Shown here: positions 1 through 6,010 of the stretch, one piece after another
Layout of the letters: each line of letters opens with the position of its first letter
Numbering within the stretch: the first letter of the stretch is position 1
NCBI GenBank assembly: GCA_964528095.1
Contig: CAZGSG010000287.1
Coordinates: forward strand, 1 to 7,520
Direction of reading: 5' to 3'
Origin: CAZGSG01 sp964528095
GTDB lineage: Bacteria > Bacteroidota > Bacteroidia > Chitinophagales > Chitinophagaceae
DNA: 7,520 nucleotides
Position numbers and translations under genes: made by a program
Notes under the pieces: generated by a model
Database searches by the model: none
What the model was told of the DNA's origin: nothing
The model's input: only the letters and a program-made list of their open reading frames with translations

Positions 1-1673
1 AGGGTAATGATATTCGACACCATGTAATACCAGGTAAGCGCCGAAGGCAGTTTGTTAAAGATGAACAACAGGAATATCGGGAATATATAAGGCATGTATT
101 TTAATACCGGGTTGCTCTGGTCCGGCGACATGCTCATACTGTATACGGAAATAAGGAAACTGGTCACCACCGCCGTAATCGTGAACAGGCTAAGATGACT
201 GCCCAGTAATGGGATGTTTACGCCAAACTTGATCACCTCGTCAAAAGCCGAAAGATCTTTCGCCCATAAGAAATCAGTACCCCGCAGATCCACGCTTGAG
301 TTAAAGAAACTGTACAACGCGAAGAAGATCGGGATCTGCAGCAATGCCGGTATACATCCTCCTAATGGATTCACTCCTGCTTCACGGAACAATTTCATTT
401 GCTCCATGCTCACTGCCTGCTGGTCATTACCCAGTCTTTCTTTCATCGCGGCGATCTCAGGCCGCAACGCTTTCATCTTCGCGCCACTCAGGTAACTCTT
501 ATAAGATAAAGGAGAAATTACCAGGCGAATGAATAGTGTTAGCAATGCGATGACCAGTCCAAAACTGCCTACAAAGCTTTTAATAAAATCCCATACAGGT
601 ATCACCACAAACCTGTTCAACGGGCGCACAAATGCATAAGGCCCCTGTCCCAGGTTCACCAGTTTATCAAATTGCAGATCCTTGCTGCGCAGCAGATGAT
701 AATCAGCGGGACCATAAAAGATGCTAAAGCCTACTGTAGCTGCTGACCCGGATACCGGCAATTTCATATTGCTGGTAGCTTCTACCAGCATTTTTTTATC
801 ATCCGGTGGTACGGTCCATTCCATATTACCGGAAGAAAAATTATTTTTTGCTACCAGGAATGTATTAAAGAACCGTTGACGTACACCGATCCACTTTACA
901 GGCTTGTCAAAACTCACACTGCTTTTGCGACCGATCGTATGATAGTCAAAATCTCCATCTTCTACATAACCGATCTGCGTGTTTTGTTTTTCAAATGAAA
1001 TATCAGATTCCTGCTGGGCGGCCGTGTATTGCCATACCAGGTTCATCGATCCCTGTGAAAGTAATTTATCAGCGCCTTTTAGTTTTACATCAAAATCGAT
1101 CATATAATCATTCTTGCGAATGGTATACTGGTGTACGATCGCTGCGCTATTGCCGGTGCTGTCTGCAGAGTTAAGCGTAAAAGATACTGTGGTGCTGCCA
1201 TCGGCATTGGGAGTTATTACACCATCCTGGAAAAACAGGTTGCCCGTCTCCGCGCTGCTATTATTACCCGTACTGATCTTATAACTGATCTTATTAAGGT
1301 CTGATGCCGCCAGCTTTACATGGCCGCTGTCCATATTCTTGAATTTCTTCAGCTCTACCCATTTAGGTTGTCCTCCTTTATTGGTAAAAGCGATTTTAAA
1401 AAGTTCGTTCTCTGCATAGATCACCTGCTCAGTACCATTGGCGGCTTTTTGAAAATCACCAGCCTGCACTATTTTGTTGACGGAGTCTGCATGAATTGAA
1501 TCCTTTGCCGCCAGCACAGGATCAGCCTTGGGCTTGTTGGCAAGGGCGATGGAATCCAGCCGGGCCTGCTCTTTACGAAAAGCTGCCTGGTCCTTATTGG
1601 TGTAGTAGAAATAGCCGAAAAAAAGTACCCCGAGTATCACGAAGCCGAGGACTGTATTACGATCAAACTTCAT
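1..1673 (-). CDS. yidC: Membrane protein insertase YidC (partial, C-terminus beyond window)
   Basis: YidC/Oxa1-family insertase of the inner membrane. It inserts membrane proteins alone or with the Sec translocon and helps fold them. About 557 codons are present and no stop is reached before the window edge, so I estimate that a few tens of C-terminal residues are missing. The start is the ATG at 1671-1673, giving MKFDRNTVLGFVILGVLFFG, an N-terminal membrane anchor (about residues 8-24). A charged Ala/Lys/Asp-rich linker and a large beta-rich periplasmic domain follow, to about residue 355. The insertase core starts near residue 365 (WDFIKSFVGSFGLVIALLTL). It includes the conserved Arg383 in FIRLVISPLS, which corresponds to the hydrophilic-groove arginine of E. 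coli YidC. The MKALRPEIAAMKER cytoplasmic hairpin, NPLGGCIPALLQIPIFFALY and the WYYMVSN motif at the edge follow. pyrG lies 130 bases upstream on the same strand, an order that I recall as common in Bacteroidetes. Identity is very secure. Confidence 0.96.
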   Translation of the reverse strand, partial: MKFDRNTVLGFVILGVLFFGYFYYTNKDQAAFRKEQARLDSIALANKPKADPVLAAKDSIHADSVNKIVQAGDFQKAANGTEQVIYAENELFKIAFTNKGGQPKWVELKKFKNMDSGHVKLAASDLNKISYKISTGNNSSAETGNLFFQDGVITPNADGSTTVSFTLNSADSTGNSAAIVHQYTIRKNDYMIDFDVKLKGADKLLSQGSMNLVWQYTAAQQESDISFEKQNTQIGYVEDGDFDYHTIGRKSSVSFDKPVKWIGVRQRFFNTFLVAKNNFSSGNMEWTVPPDDKKMLVEATSNMKLPVSGSAATVGFSIFYGPADYHLLRSKDLQFDKLVNLGQGPYAFVRPLNRFVVIPVWDFIKSFVGSFGLVIALLTLFIRLVISPLSYKSYLSGAKMKALRPEIAAMKERLGNDQQAVSMEQMKLFREAGVNPLGGCIPALLQIPIFFALYSFFNSSVDLRGTDFLWAKDLSAFDEVIKFGVNIPLLGSHLSLFTITAVVTSFLISVYSMSMSPDQSNPVLKYMPYIFPIFLLFIFNKLPSALTWYYMVSNIIT

Positions 1674-1696
1674 CAGTAGTAAAAATTTAAAGACGG

Positions 1697-1704
1697 CAAA
1701 GATA
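1697..1704 (-). promoter_or_regulatory. Candidate -7 box for yidC (TATCTTTG)
   Basis: On the minus strand the sequence is TATCTTTG, a full match to the Bacteroidetes sigma-ABfr -7 consensus TAnnTTTG, 23 bases upstream of the yidC ATG. No TTG is present at the usual 17-23 base spacing, so the -33 half is weak. If used, it gives yidC its own transcript with a short, A/T-rich leader. Confidence 0.45.
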
Positions 1705-1724
1705 GGGGTTACAAAGGAGTCAGC

Positions 1725-1758
1725 CCGACATAGTCGGCCGGCCCCCGATTAAAGCCGG
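1725..1758 (-). terminator. Two adjacent GC hairpins between pyrG and yidC (weak terminator candidate)
   Basis: Two small perfect stems lie side by side: CCGAC (1725-1729) with GTCGG (1733-1737) around a 3-base loop, and CCGGC (1738-1742) with GCCGG (1754-1758) around an 11-base loop. They lie 46-80 bases past the pyrG stop and upstream of the yidC -7 box, where a pyrG 3' end would be expected. No run of T follows on the minus strand, so intrinsic termination is doubtful; they may only be a partial block or an RNA-stabilising 3' structure. Confidence 0.25.
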
Positions 1759-1803
1759 TGAGCATTATCCATAACGTTGTTGATATTAAGAGAACGGTCC
1801 GCG

Positions 1804-3453
1804 TCAGCTGATCATTTCACCCTGCAAATGAGCAGTTTTGACCTCTGCTTTTTCTGCGTAAGCCTTGGCTGCTTTGATAAAATGAACAAATACCGGTTGT
1901 GGGTTCTCTACCGTGCTTTTTAGTTCAGGATGGTATTGAACGCCGACGAAAAACGGGTGTCCGGTCAGCTCAACGATCTCTACAAGACCCGTACCCGGGT
2001 TTTTACCGCTGGCCTTCATACCGTTATTTTCAAATTGCTCCAGGTATTTGTTATTGAACTCCCAGCGATGACGATGGCGTTCGTTAACTGATTTCTTGCC
2101 GTATATCGAATAAGCGAGTGTATCTTCTTTCAGCTCACAGGGATAAGCGCCCAGACGCATGGTGCCCCCCTTGGCAGTCACTTTCTTTTGTTCATCCATC
2201 AGGTCTATTACAGGATCAATGGTGTCAGGATTCATCTCCGTGGAATGGGCTTCTTTGAGTCCCAGTACATTACGGGCAAATTCGATCACTGCCATTTGCA
2301 TACCCAGGCAGATACCGAAGAAAGGCAGTTTATTCTCCCGCGCGTATTTTACCGCGATGATCTTACCTTCTACTCCTCTTAATCCAAAACCAGGCGCCAC
2401 CAGCAATCCATCCAGGCCCAGTAATTTCTCCGACACGTTTACATCCGTAATATATTCACTGTGCACGTTTACGATCTGCACCTGGCATTCGTTCATGGCC
2501 CCGGCGTGTACAAAGGATTCCAGGATCGATTTATAGGCATCCTGCAACTCAAGGTATTTACCGATCAGGCCGATCGTTACCTTGCTCTTGGGGTATTTCA
2601 GTTTATCCAGAAATTCTTTCCAGCGGCCCAGTTCGGGATCGCCGTAATTGGTAATATTCAATTTTTTTAAACAGATAAGATCCAGCTTCTCCCGCATCAT
2701 GGCCAGTGGCACTTCGTAAATAGTCGGTGCATCGGCTGCTTCAATCACGGCTTCCTGTTTTACATTACAAAACAGGGCGATCTTCCTCCGCAATTCAGGA
2801 GTTAAGGATCTTTCTGTTCTGCAAACAATAATATCAGGGTGTACACCCTCCTGGCTCAGCATTTTCACGCTGTGCTGTGTAGGTTTTGTTTTTAATTCCT
2901 TGGCCGCTTTCAGGTATGGAATAAGTGTAAGGTGAATCACCACGGTATCTTCTTCAGGCAATTCCCATTGCAATTGACGCACTGCTTCCACAAAGGGAAG
3001 GCTCTCAATATCACCTACTGTACCGCCTAGTTCAGAGATCACTACATCATACTTTCCATCCTGCCCCAGTTGCAGCATTCTTCTTTTTATTTCATCGGTA
3101 ATATGTGGCACTACCTGTACGGTTTTGCCGAGATAAGCCCCTTCTCTTTCCTTATTGATAACGGTTTGATAAATACGGCCGGTCGTCACATTATTGGCCT
3201 GTGAAGTGAAAATATTCAGAAAGCGTTCATAATGTCCCAGGTCAAGATCGGTTTCAGCACCATCCTCCGTTACAAAACACTCCCCATGTTCATAGGGGTT
3301 CAGCGTACCCGGGTCTACATTGATATAGGGGTCGAATTTTTGAATAGTCACCCGCAAGCCCCTGGCTTGTAGTAATTTAGCCAGCGATGCCGCGATAATG
3401 CCCTTACCCAATGATGATGTCACACCGCCCGTAACGAAAACATATTTTGCCAT
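1804..3453 (-). CDS. pyrG: CTP synthase (glutamine-hydrolysing)
   Basis: PyrG converts UTP to CTP using ATP and ammonia taken from glutamine, the last step of de novo pyrimidine nucleotide synthesis; it is cytosolic. The protein has 549 residues, close to the 545 of E. coli. The N-terminal synthetase domain (about 1-270) begins MAKYVFVTGGVTSSLGKG, with the nucleotide loop lysine at K17. It carries QKFDPYINVDPGTLNPYEHG, the Mg/ATP acidic residues D71 (DLDLGHYERF) and E141 (ELGGTVGD), and the KTKPTQHSV segment (188-196). A class I glutamine amidotransferase domain follows (about 292-535), with nucleophile C382 in GICLGMQ and the His-Glu pair H508/E510 in QYHPE. All catalytic residues that I can check are present. 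ATG at 3451-3453 is the only sensible start because the family motif begins at residue 4. It lies upstream of yidC on the same strand, with a 130-base gap. Confidence 0.98.
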   Translation of the reverse strand: MAKYVFVTGGVTSSLGKGIIAASLAKLLQARGLRVTIQKFDPYINVDPGTLNPYEHGECFVTEDGAETDLDLGHYERFLNIFTSQANNVTTGRIYQTVINKEREGAYLGKTVQVVPHITDEIKRRMLQLGQDGKYDVVISELGGTVGDIESLPFVEAVRQLQWELPEEDTVVIHLTLIPYLKAAKELKTKPTQHSVKMLSQEGVHPDIIVCRTERSLTPELRRKIALFCNVKQEAVIEAADAPTIYEVPLAMMREKLDLICLKKLNITNYGDPELGRWKEFLDKLKYPKSKVTIGLIGKYLELQDAYKSILESFVHAGAMNECQVQIVNVHSEYITDVNVSEKLLGLDGLLVAPGFGLRGVEGKIIAVKYARENKLPFFGICLGMQMAVIEFARNVLGLKEAHSTEMNPDTIDPVIDLMDEQKKVTAKGGTMRLGAYPCELKEDTLAYSIYGKKSVNERHRHRWEFNNKYLEQFENNGMKASGKNPGTGLVEIVELTGHPFFVGVQYHPELKSTVENPQPVFVHFIKAAKAYAEKAEVKTAHLQGEMIS

Positions 3454-3491
3454 AATCGGTCATTTATCTACTTAATAAAATAGCTGGGGCT

Positions 3492-3509
3492 GGCAAATAC
3501 AAATTTGCC
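3492..3509. repeat. 7-bp inverted repeat in the pyrG leader (possible operator or hairpin)
   Basis: GGCAAAT (3492-3498) and ATTTGCC (3503-3509) form a perfect 7-bp inverted repeat around ACAA, 39-56 bases upstream of the pyrG ATG. No T-run follows it on the minus strand, so it is not an intrinsic terminator. It would lie inside the leader if transcription starts at the upstream TAACTTTG box. Palindromic operator and leader hairpin are both possible; the sequence does not decide between them. Confidence 0.3.
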
Positions 3510-3618
3510 CTGAAAAAAAATCATTCAGTTTCGAAATTTTCCAACAAATTTTATGAAAATCAGCCCACCCAAACTGACCAAACGGAAAGAACATTCAGAA
3601 GAATTCCGGGAGGTCATG

Positions 3619-3626
3619 CAAAGTTA
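3619..3626 (-). promoter_or_regulatory. Candidate -7 box for pyrG (TAACTTTG)
   Basis: The minus strand reads TAACTTTG, a full match to TAnnTTTG, preceded by an A/T-rich stretch. No clear TTG stands at the -33 position. Transcription from here would leave a leader of about 150-160 bases before the pyrG ATG, containing the GGCAAAT inverted repeat. The rest of the 244-base gap between pyrG and the lipoprotein gene shows nothing coding. Confidence 0.4.
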
Positions 3627-3651
3627 AAAGTTTTTTATGTGCTACAGAAAT

Positions 3652-3677
3652 ATGATTTAACAAGGTTGATAAATCAT
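3652..3677 (-). terminator. A/T-rich hairpin after the small lipoprotein gene
   Basis: ATGATTTA (3652-3659) and TAAATCAT (3670-3677) form an 8-bp stem with a 10-base loop, 20 bases past the stop codon of the lipoprotein gene on the minus strand. The stem is almost all A-T and is not followed by a long T-run, so it is a weak terminator candidate at best. Confidence 0.22.
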
Positions 3678-3697
3678 CACCCGGGGAGGCATAACTT

Positions 3698-4081
3698 TTA
3701 ATCTTTTACAAAAACAACTTCAGGATGTTGATAGTCGCCTGAAATGACCAATGTATACAAACCATCCGTGAGTTTTGGCGGCAGTGGGCTTGCACACCGG
3801 ATCCGGTCAATATCCACCACACCGGCTCCTGCAATTGTATAAGATAATAAGGGGAAACTATACATTTCGTTATATCCGAGATAATCACTGGCGCTGTTCT
3901 CATTGATCGTACCATATGTTTTCTGAAGATCGGCCGTGCTGGTATACGAATGCACTTTTACATCGGTGATCTTATTTCCTGTTTCATTCTTTACCCTTAC
4001 CAGTACGGCATCTTCCGAATGCGGTTTCGAACAGGCCGTGAACAGGAAAAAAATAAGGAGATAAAAAACAACGGTCTTCAT
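3698..4081 (-). CDS. Small lipoprotein of unknown function
   Basis: A 127-residue protein that I do not recognise. It starts MKTVVFYLLIFFLFTAC: a basic residue, a hydrophobic stretch (about 4-14) and a lipobox FTAC with the lipidated cysteine at C17, so signal peptidase II processing and membrane anchoring are expected. S18 and K19 follow rather than an acidic export motif, so surface exposure cannot be claimed. The mature part (about 110 residues) looks like one compact beta-rich domain. It opens with an alternating strand VLVRVKNETGNKITDVKVHS (27-46), has a Tyr-rich middle, and closes with DGLYTLVISGDYQHPEVVFVKD. The opening resembles small domains decorated by 'ethereal' backbone strands, but I cannot assign a family. 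It is a stand-alone gene with its own promoter 15 bases upstream of the ATG. Coding is supported by the signal sequence, lipobox and promoter together. Confidence 0.85.
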   Translation of the reverse strand: MKTVVFYLLIFFLFTACSKPHSEDAVLVRVKNETGNKITDVKVHSYTSTADLQKTYGTINENSASDYLGYNEMYSFPLLSYTIAGAGVVDIDRIRCASPLPPKLTDGLYTLVISGDYQHPEVVFVKD

Positions 4082-4095
4082 ATCCGGGATTTGCC

Positions 4096-4126
4096 CAAAA
4101 CTAAGCTTTCAGCCAATGACAATCAA
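4096..4126 (-). promoter_or_regulatory. Promoter of the small lipoprotein gene (TTG-N20-TAGTTTTG)
   Basis: On the minus strand a TTG (plus-strand CAA at 4124-4126) is followed after exactly 20 bases by TAGTTTTG (4103 down to 4096). Both halves and the spacing fit the Bacteroidetes housekeeping promoter (TTG, 17-23 bases, TAnnTTTG). This is the best promoter match in the window. The start site would lie only about 8 bases before the ATG at 4081, so the leader is very short. Confidence 0.6.
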
Positions 4127-4164
4127 TCGTAAAACTCCCTCGTACTAGTTCATCAAATCCGCAG

Positions 4165-4328
4165 GTTCTAACAAGTTCAATAGTTCAATAAGTTCAGGGT
4201 TCAGAAGTTCATAAACCCGATCATGTTCTACATAAATTGAACAGATCAATGTGTTCATGACTTTTCGGGTTAATGAACTGCTGAACTATTGAACCCTGAA
4301 CTTATTGAACTATTGAACTTTTTTGAAC
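4165..4328. repeat. Long imperfect palindrome built of GTTCAATA-like units
   Basis: The left arm 4173-4203 and right arm 4290-4320 are perfect 31-bp reverse complements. Pairing continues inward (4206-4220 with 4265-4279, 14 of 15 positions) and, with mismatches, outward to 4165 and 4328. The arms are themselves runs of a short unit, AGTTCAAT/AGTTCAATA. The right arm carries one extra 8-base unit (ATAGTTCA on the complementary strand) relative to the left. The centre (4221-4264) has further short stems, such as ATTGA/TCAAT at 4236-4250. The right end stops 4 bases from the proC stop codon. On the plus strand the right arm runs into TTTTTT (4319-4324); on the minus strand, the direction of proC, no T-run follows. 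It may be a REP-like dispersed element, a 3'-end stabiliser or a non-canonical terminator. The 192-base gap 4141-4332 contains nothing else that I can identify. Confidence 0.8.
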
Positions 4329-4332
4329 ATTA

Positions 4333-5127
4333 TCAATCCTTCGCAATCTTCTTATAACTCGCCACAATCCCCCTGATCAGCGAGGAACTGAATCCCTGGT
4401 GTTCCATTTCATTCAGTCCCGCGATTGTACAACCCTTGGGTGTTGTTACCTTATCTATTTCCTGTTCGGGATGTGTACCTTTTTGTAAGAGAAGTTCGGC
4501 CGCGCCTTTTACTGTCTGGGCTGCGATCAGGGAAGCCGTGCTTGCATCAAACCCGATCTCGATCCCTCCCTGTATGTTAGCACGGATATAGCGCATGGCA
4601 TACGCCGTTCCACAAGCAGCCAGTATCGTAGCGGCTTCCATCAGCTTTTCATCGATCGTTACTACTTTGCCAAGTGTGCTGAACAGTTCATTCACAAACC
4701 TCATTTCTTCTTTACCGGCATTACGACTGCATATACAGGTCATGCTTTCCTGTATGGCAATAGCCGTGTTTGGCATCGCGCGGAAGTATACCAGGTTTTT
4801 CTTTACTATTTCCTCCATATCACTGATGAGTACACCGGTCACAACGGAGATAAGAACCTTATTGGCCGTAAGTTCTTTTTTTACACCCGATAATACATCG
4901 CTTACCTGGAATGGTTTCACGGCGAGAATGATGATATCACTTTCCTTTACCGCTTTTTGATTGTCGTTGGTAACAGCCACGCCCGCTTCTTTAAAAGATT
5001 GAAGACTGGCAATATTGCGCCTGGTGATAGTAATATCTCCCGGCTTGCTGAATTTACTTTTTAGCAATCCTTCTGCTATGGCTGCGCCCAGGTTACCGCC
5101 CCCGATAATGGCGATTTTCTTCCCCAT
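4333..5127 (-). CDS. proC: Pyrroline-5-carboxylate reductase
   Basis: ProC reduces pyrroline-5-carboxylate to proline with NAD(P)H, the last step of proline synthesis, in the cytosol. The reading frame is open to an ATG at 5157, but I choose the ATG at 5125-5127 (MGKKIAIIGGGNLG, 264 residues). The family starts directly with this Rossmann strand, and a TATCTTTG box lies between the two candidate starts. In this numbering GGGNLG (9-14) is the dinucleotide-binding loop. AVKP (69-72) and RAMPNTA (116-122) are family motifs of the NAD(P) domain. The helical C-terminal dimerisation domain holds ACGTAYAMRYIRA (171-183), where most P5C reductases have SGSGPAY. It also holds the ProC signature as VTTPKGCTIAGLNEME (227-242), where the usual form is GGTT. 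Both variants are, as I recall, typical of Bacteroidetes ProC. It is divergent from the fasciclin gene and ends against the GTTCA palindrome. Confidence 0.95.
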   Translation of the reverse strand: MGKKIAIIGGGNLGAAIAEGLLKSKFSKPGDITITRRNIASLQSFKEAGVAVTNDNQKAVKESDIIILAVKPFQVSDVLSGVKKELTANKVLISVVTGVLISDMEEIVKKNLVYFRAMPNTAIAIQESMTCICSRNAGKEEMRFVNELFSTLGKVVTIDEKLMEAATILAACGTAYAMRYIRANIQGGIEIGFDASTASLIAAQTVKGAAELLLQKGTHPEQEIDKVTTPKGCTIAGLNEMEHQGFSSSLIRGIVASYKKIAKD

Positions 5128-5141
5128 AATTCTTGTTTTTT

Positions 5142-5149
5142 CAAAGATA
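5142..5149 (-). promoter_or_regulatory. Candidate -7 box for proC (TATCTTTG)
   Basis: The minus strand reads TATCTTTG, a full match to TAnnTTTG, 14 bases upstream of the ATG at 5127. No TTG is seen at the expected -33 spacing. It lies inside the upstream-extended reading frame, so if it is the promoter, translation cannot begin at the ATG at 5157. This supports the shorter ProC. Confidence 0.5.
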
Positions 5150-5213
5150 CTGTACAATTAAAAACTTTTTTCACCTAAATCAATCTGTAACTGTTCCCAT
5201 AACGTACTTACCA

Positions 5214-5221
5214 TAATTTTT
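5214..5221 (+). promoter_or_regulatory. Weak -7-like box upstream of the fasciclin gene (TAATTTTT)
   Basis: TAATTTTT differs from TAnnTTTG at the last position and lies 19 bases before the ATG at 5241. No TTG stands about 20 bases upstream. It is the best candidate in the short divergent gap shared with proC, and only tentative. Confidence 0.2.
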
Positions 5222-5240
5222 AAAACACAAACCAGCTTTT

Positions 5241-5858
5241 ATGCAACAAAAAATGCGTTTGCTTTTTACAGCAACAATATTGTCCGGACTTGTTTTTACT
5301 TCTTGTAACAACGACAGTGCAGGCAATGCCTCTGATAAAGACACCAACAAAACAACCATGAGCGACCCAAAGATGGAAGAAAAACAACCTGAAGAAAAAG
5401 GGGTGATGGTTGGCGGTGCCAATATGGTACCTTCAAAAGATATAGTTGACAATGCCGTTAATTCAAGTGACCACACTACACTTGTAGCAGCAGTAAAGGC
5501 TGCGGGCCTTGTTGAAACATTAAAAGGCACGGGTCCATTCACGGTCTTCGCTCCTACCAATGAAGCGTTCAACAAATTGCCTGCAGGTACTGTAGACAAA
5601 CTGGTAACGCCTGCTATGAAAAATGACCTCACCAAAATACTTACGTACCACGTAGTAGCCGGTGCTTTTAAATCCACCGATTTGAAAGATGGTCAGAAAC
5701 TCAAAACCGTACAGGGCCAGGAAATATCTATCTGGTACAAAGATGGTAAATGGAGCATCAAAGATGCGAAAGGTGGCATGGCCAATATCACCATCCCCGA
5801 TGTTATTTCCAGCAATGGGGTTACGTATGTGATCGACGCGGTCCTAATGCCGAAGTAA
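5241..5858 (+). CDS. Fasciclin (FAS1) domain lipoprotein
   Basis: A 205-residue exported lipoprotein with a single FAS1 domain, a fold often linked to cell adhesion or matrix contact; its ligand is unknown. The signal peptide MQQKMRLLFTATILSGLVFTSC ends in lipobox FTSC with the lipidated C22. A second Met (residue 5) would leave only a two-residue n-region, so the first Met is preferred. A hydrophilic Asn/Asp/Lys/Glu-rich linker (23-54) follows, well suited to hold the domain off the membrane. The FAS1 domain covers about 65-204. It has DIVDNAVNSSDHTTLVAAVK, the H1 motif GPFTVFAPTNEAFNKLP (98-114), ILTYHVVAG (133-141), ISSNGVTYVIDAVLMPK at the end, and the expected length of about 140 residues. 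The gene is transcribed alone on the plus strand, divergent from proC and convergent with hldD, and is followed immediately by a strong hairpin terminator. The domain assignment is firm; the biological role is not. Confidence 0.93.
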   Translation: MQQKMRLLFTATILSGLVFTSCNNDSAGNASDKDTNKTTMSDPKMEEKQPEEKGVMVGGANMVPSKDIVDNAVNSSDHTTLVAAVKAAGLVETLKGTGPFTVFAPTNEAFNKLPAGTVDKLVTPAMKNDLTKILTYHVVAGAFKSTDLKDGQKLKTVQGQEISIWYKDGKWSIKDAKGGMANITIPDVISSNGVTYVIDAVLMPK

Positions 5859-5869
5859 ATTCAAAAATC

Positions 5870-5933
5870 AAAAGTCAAAATTCAAAAATGGTTTTCCTAA
5901 AAAGGAATAGTCGTTTTTGGATTTTGACTTTTT
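5870..5933 (+). terminator. Strong intrinsic terminator of the fasciclin gene (29-bp stem)
   Basis: Beginning 11 bases after the stop, 5870-5898 pairs with 5903-5932 as RNA over 29 pairs, with one bulged U at 5908 and an AAAA loop (5899-5902). The tip is TTCCT/AGGAA. Four of the pairs are G-U wobbles (5882-5920, 5889-5913, 5891-5911, 5892-5910). The stem ends in a TTTTT tract (5929-5933). These wobbles would be A-C mismatches in the opposite transcript, so the structure works best for plus-strand RNA, the direction of the fasciclin gene. Confidence 0.8.
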
Positions 5934-5974
5934 AATTAATACTGGTTGACTAAAGTAAAAAATATTCAAACAAG

Positions 5975-6010
5975 AAGTTGCGTAGCAATTCAAACCTATA
6001 GTTCCCTACG
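5975..6010. other. Small nested inverted repeats, possible dispersed-repeat fragment or hldD 3' structure
   Basis: AGTTGC-GTA-GCAATT (5976-5990) forms a 6-bp hairpin with one G-U pair. CGTAG (5981-5985) can instead pair with CTACG (6006-6010). On the minus strand this follows hldD, with a six-T stretch (5957-5962) about 14 bases further on, too distant for a standard terminator. The CGTAG...CTACG layout resembles short intergenic repeats that I recall from Bacteroidetes genomes, but I cannot confirm this from one copy. Confidence 0.25.

Noticed and set aside
214..532. Plus-strand frames of 93 and 62 residues
   Set aside because: They are antisense to the conserved insertase core of yidC and overlap each other in different frames.
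1736..1743. GGCCGGCC palindrome as an operator
   Set aside because: An 8-base GC palindrome arises here from two adjoining short stems; there is no second copy or other sign of regulator binding.
2159..2536. 125-residue plus-strand frame inside pyrG
   Set aside because: Antisense shadow of the conserved glutaminase domain of CTP synthase; no motif of its own.
4319..4324. T-run after the palindrome as a terminator for an upstream plus-strand gene
   Set aside because: No plus-strand gene lies upstream of it; the neighbours on both sides are on the minus strand, so an ordinary terminator reading does not fit.
4165..4328. CRISPR-like array from the repeated GTTCA motif
   Set aside because: Units are about 8 bases, run tandemly and in both orientations, with no regular unique spacers and no cas genes nearby.
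4595..4960. 121-residue plus-strand frame opposite proC
   Set aside because: Shadow of proC; hydrophobic composition follows from the reverse complement of the enzyme's sequence.
5180..5677. 165-residue minus-strand reading frame overlapping the fasciclin gene
   Set aside because: It is antisense to a gene with a clear signal peptide, lipobox and FAS1 motifs; its own translation is Ser/Thr/Val-rich with no recognisable domain.
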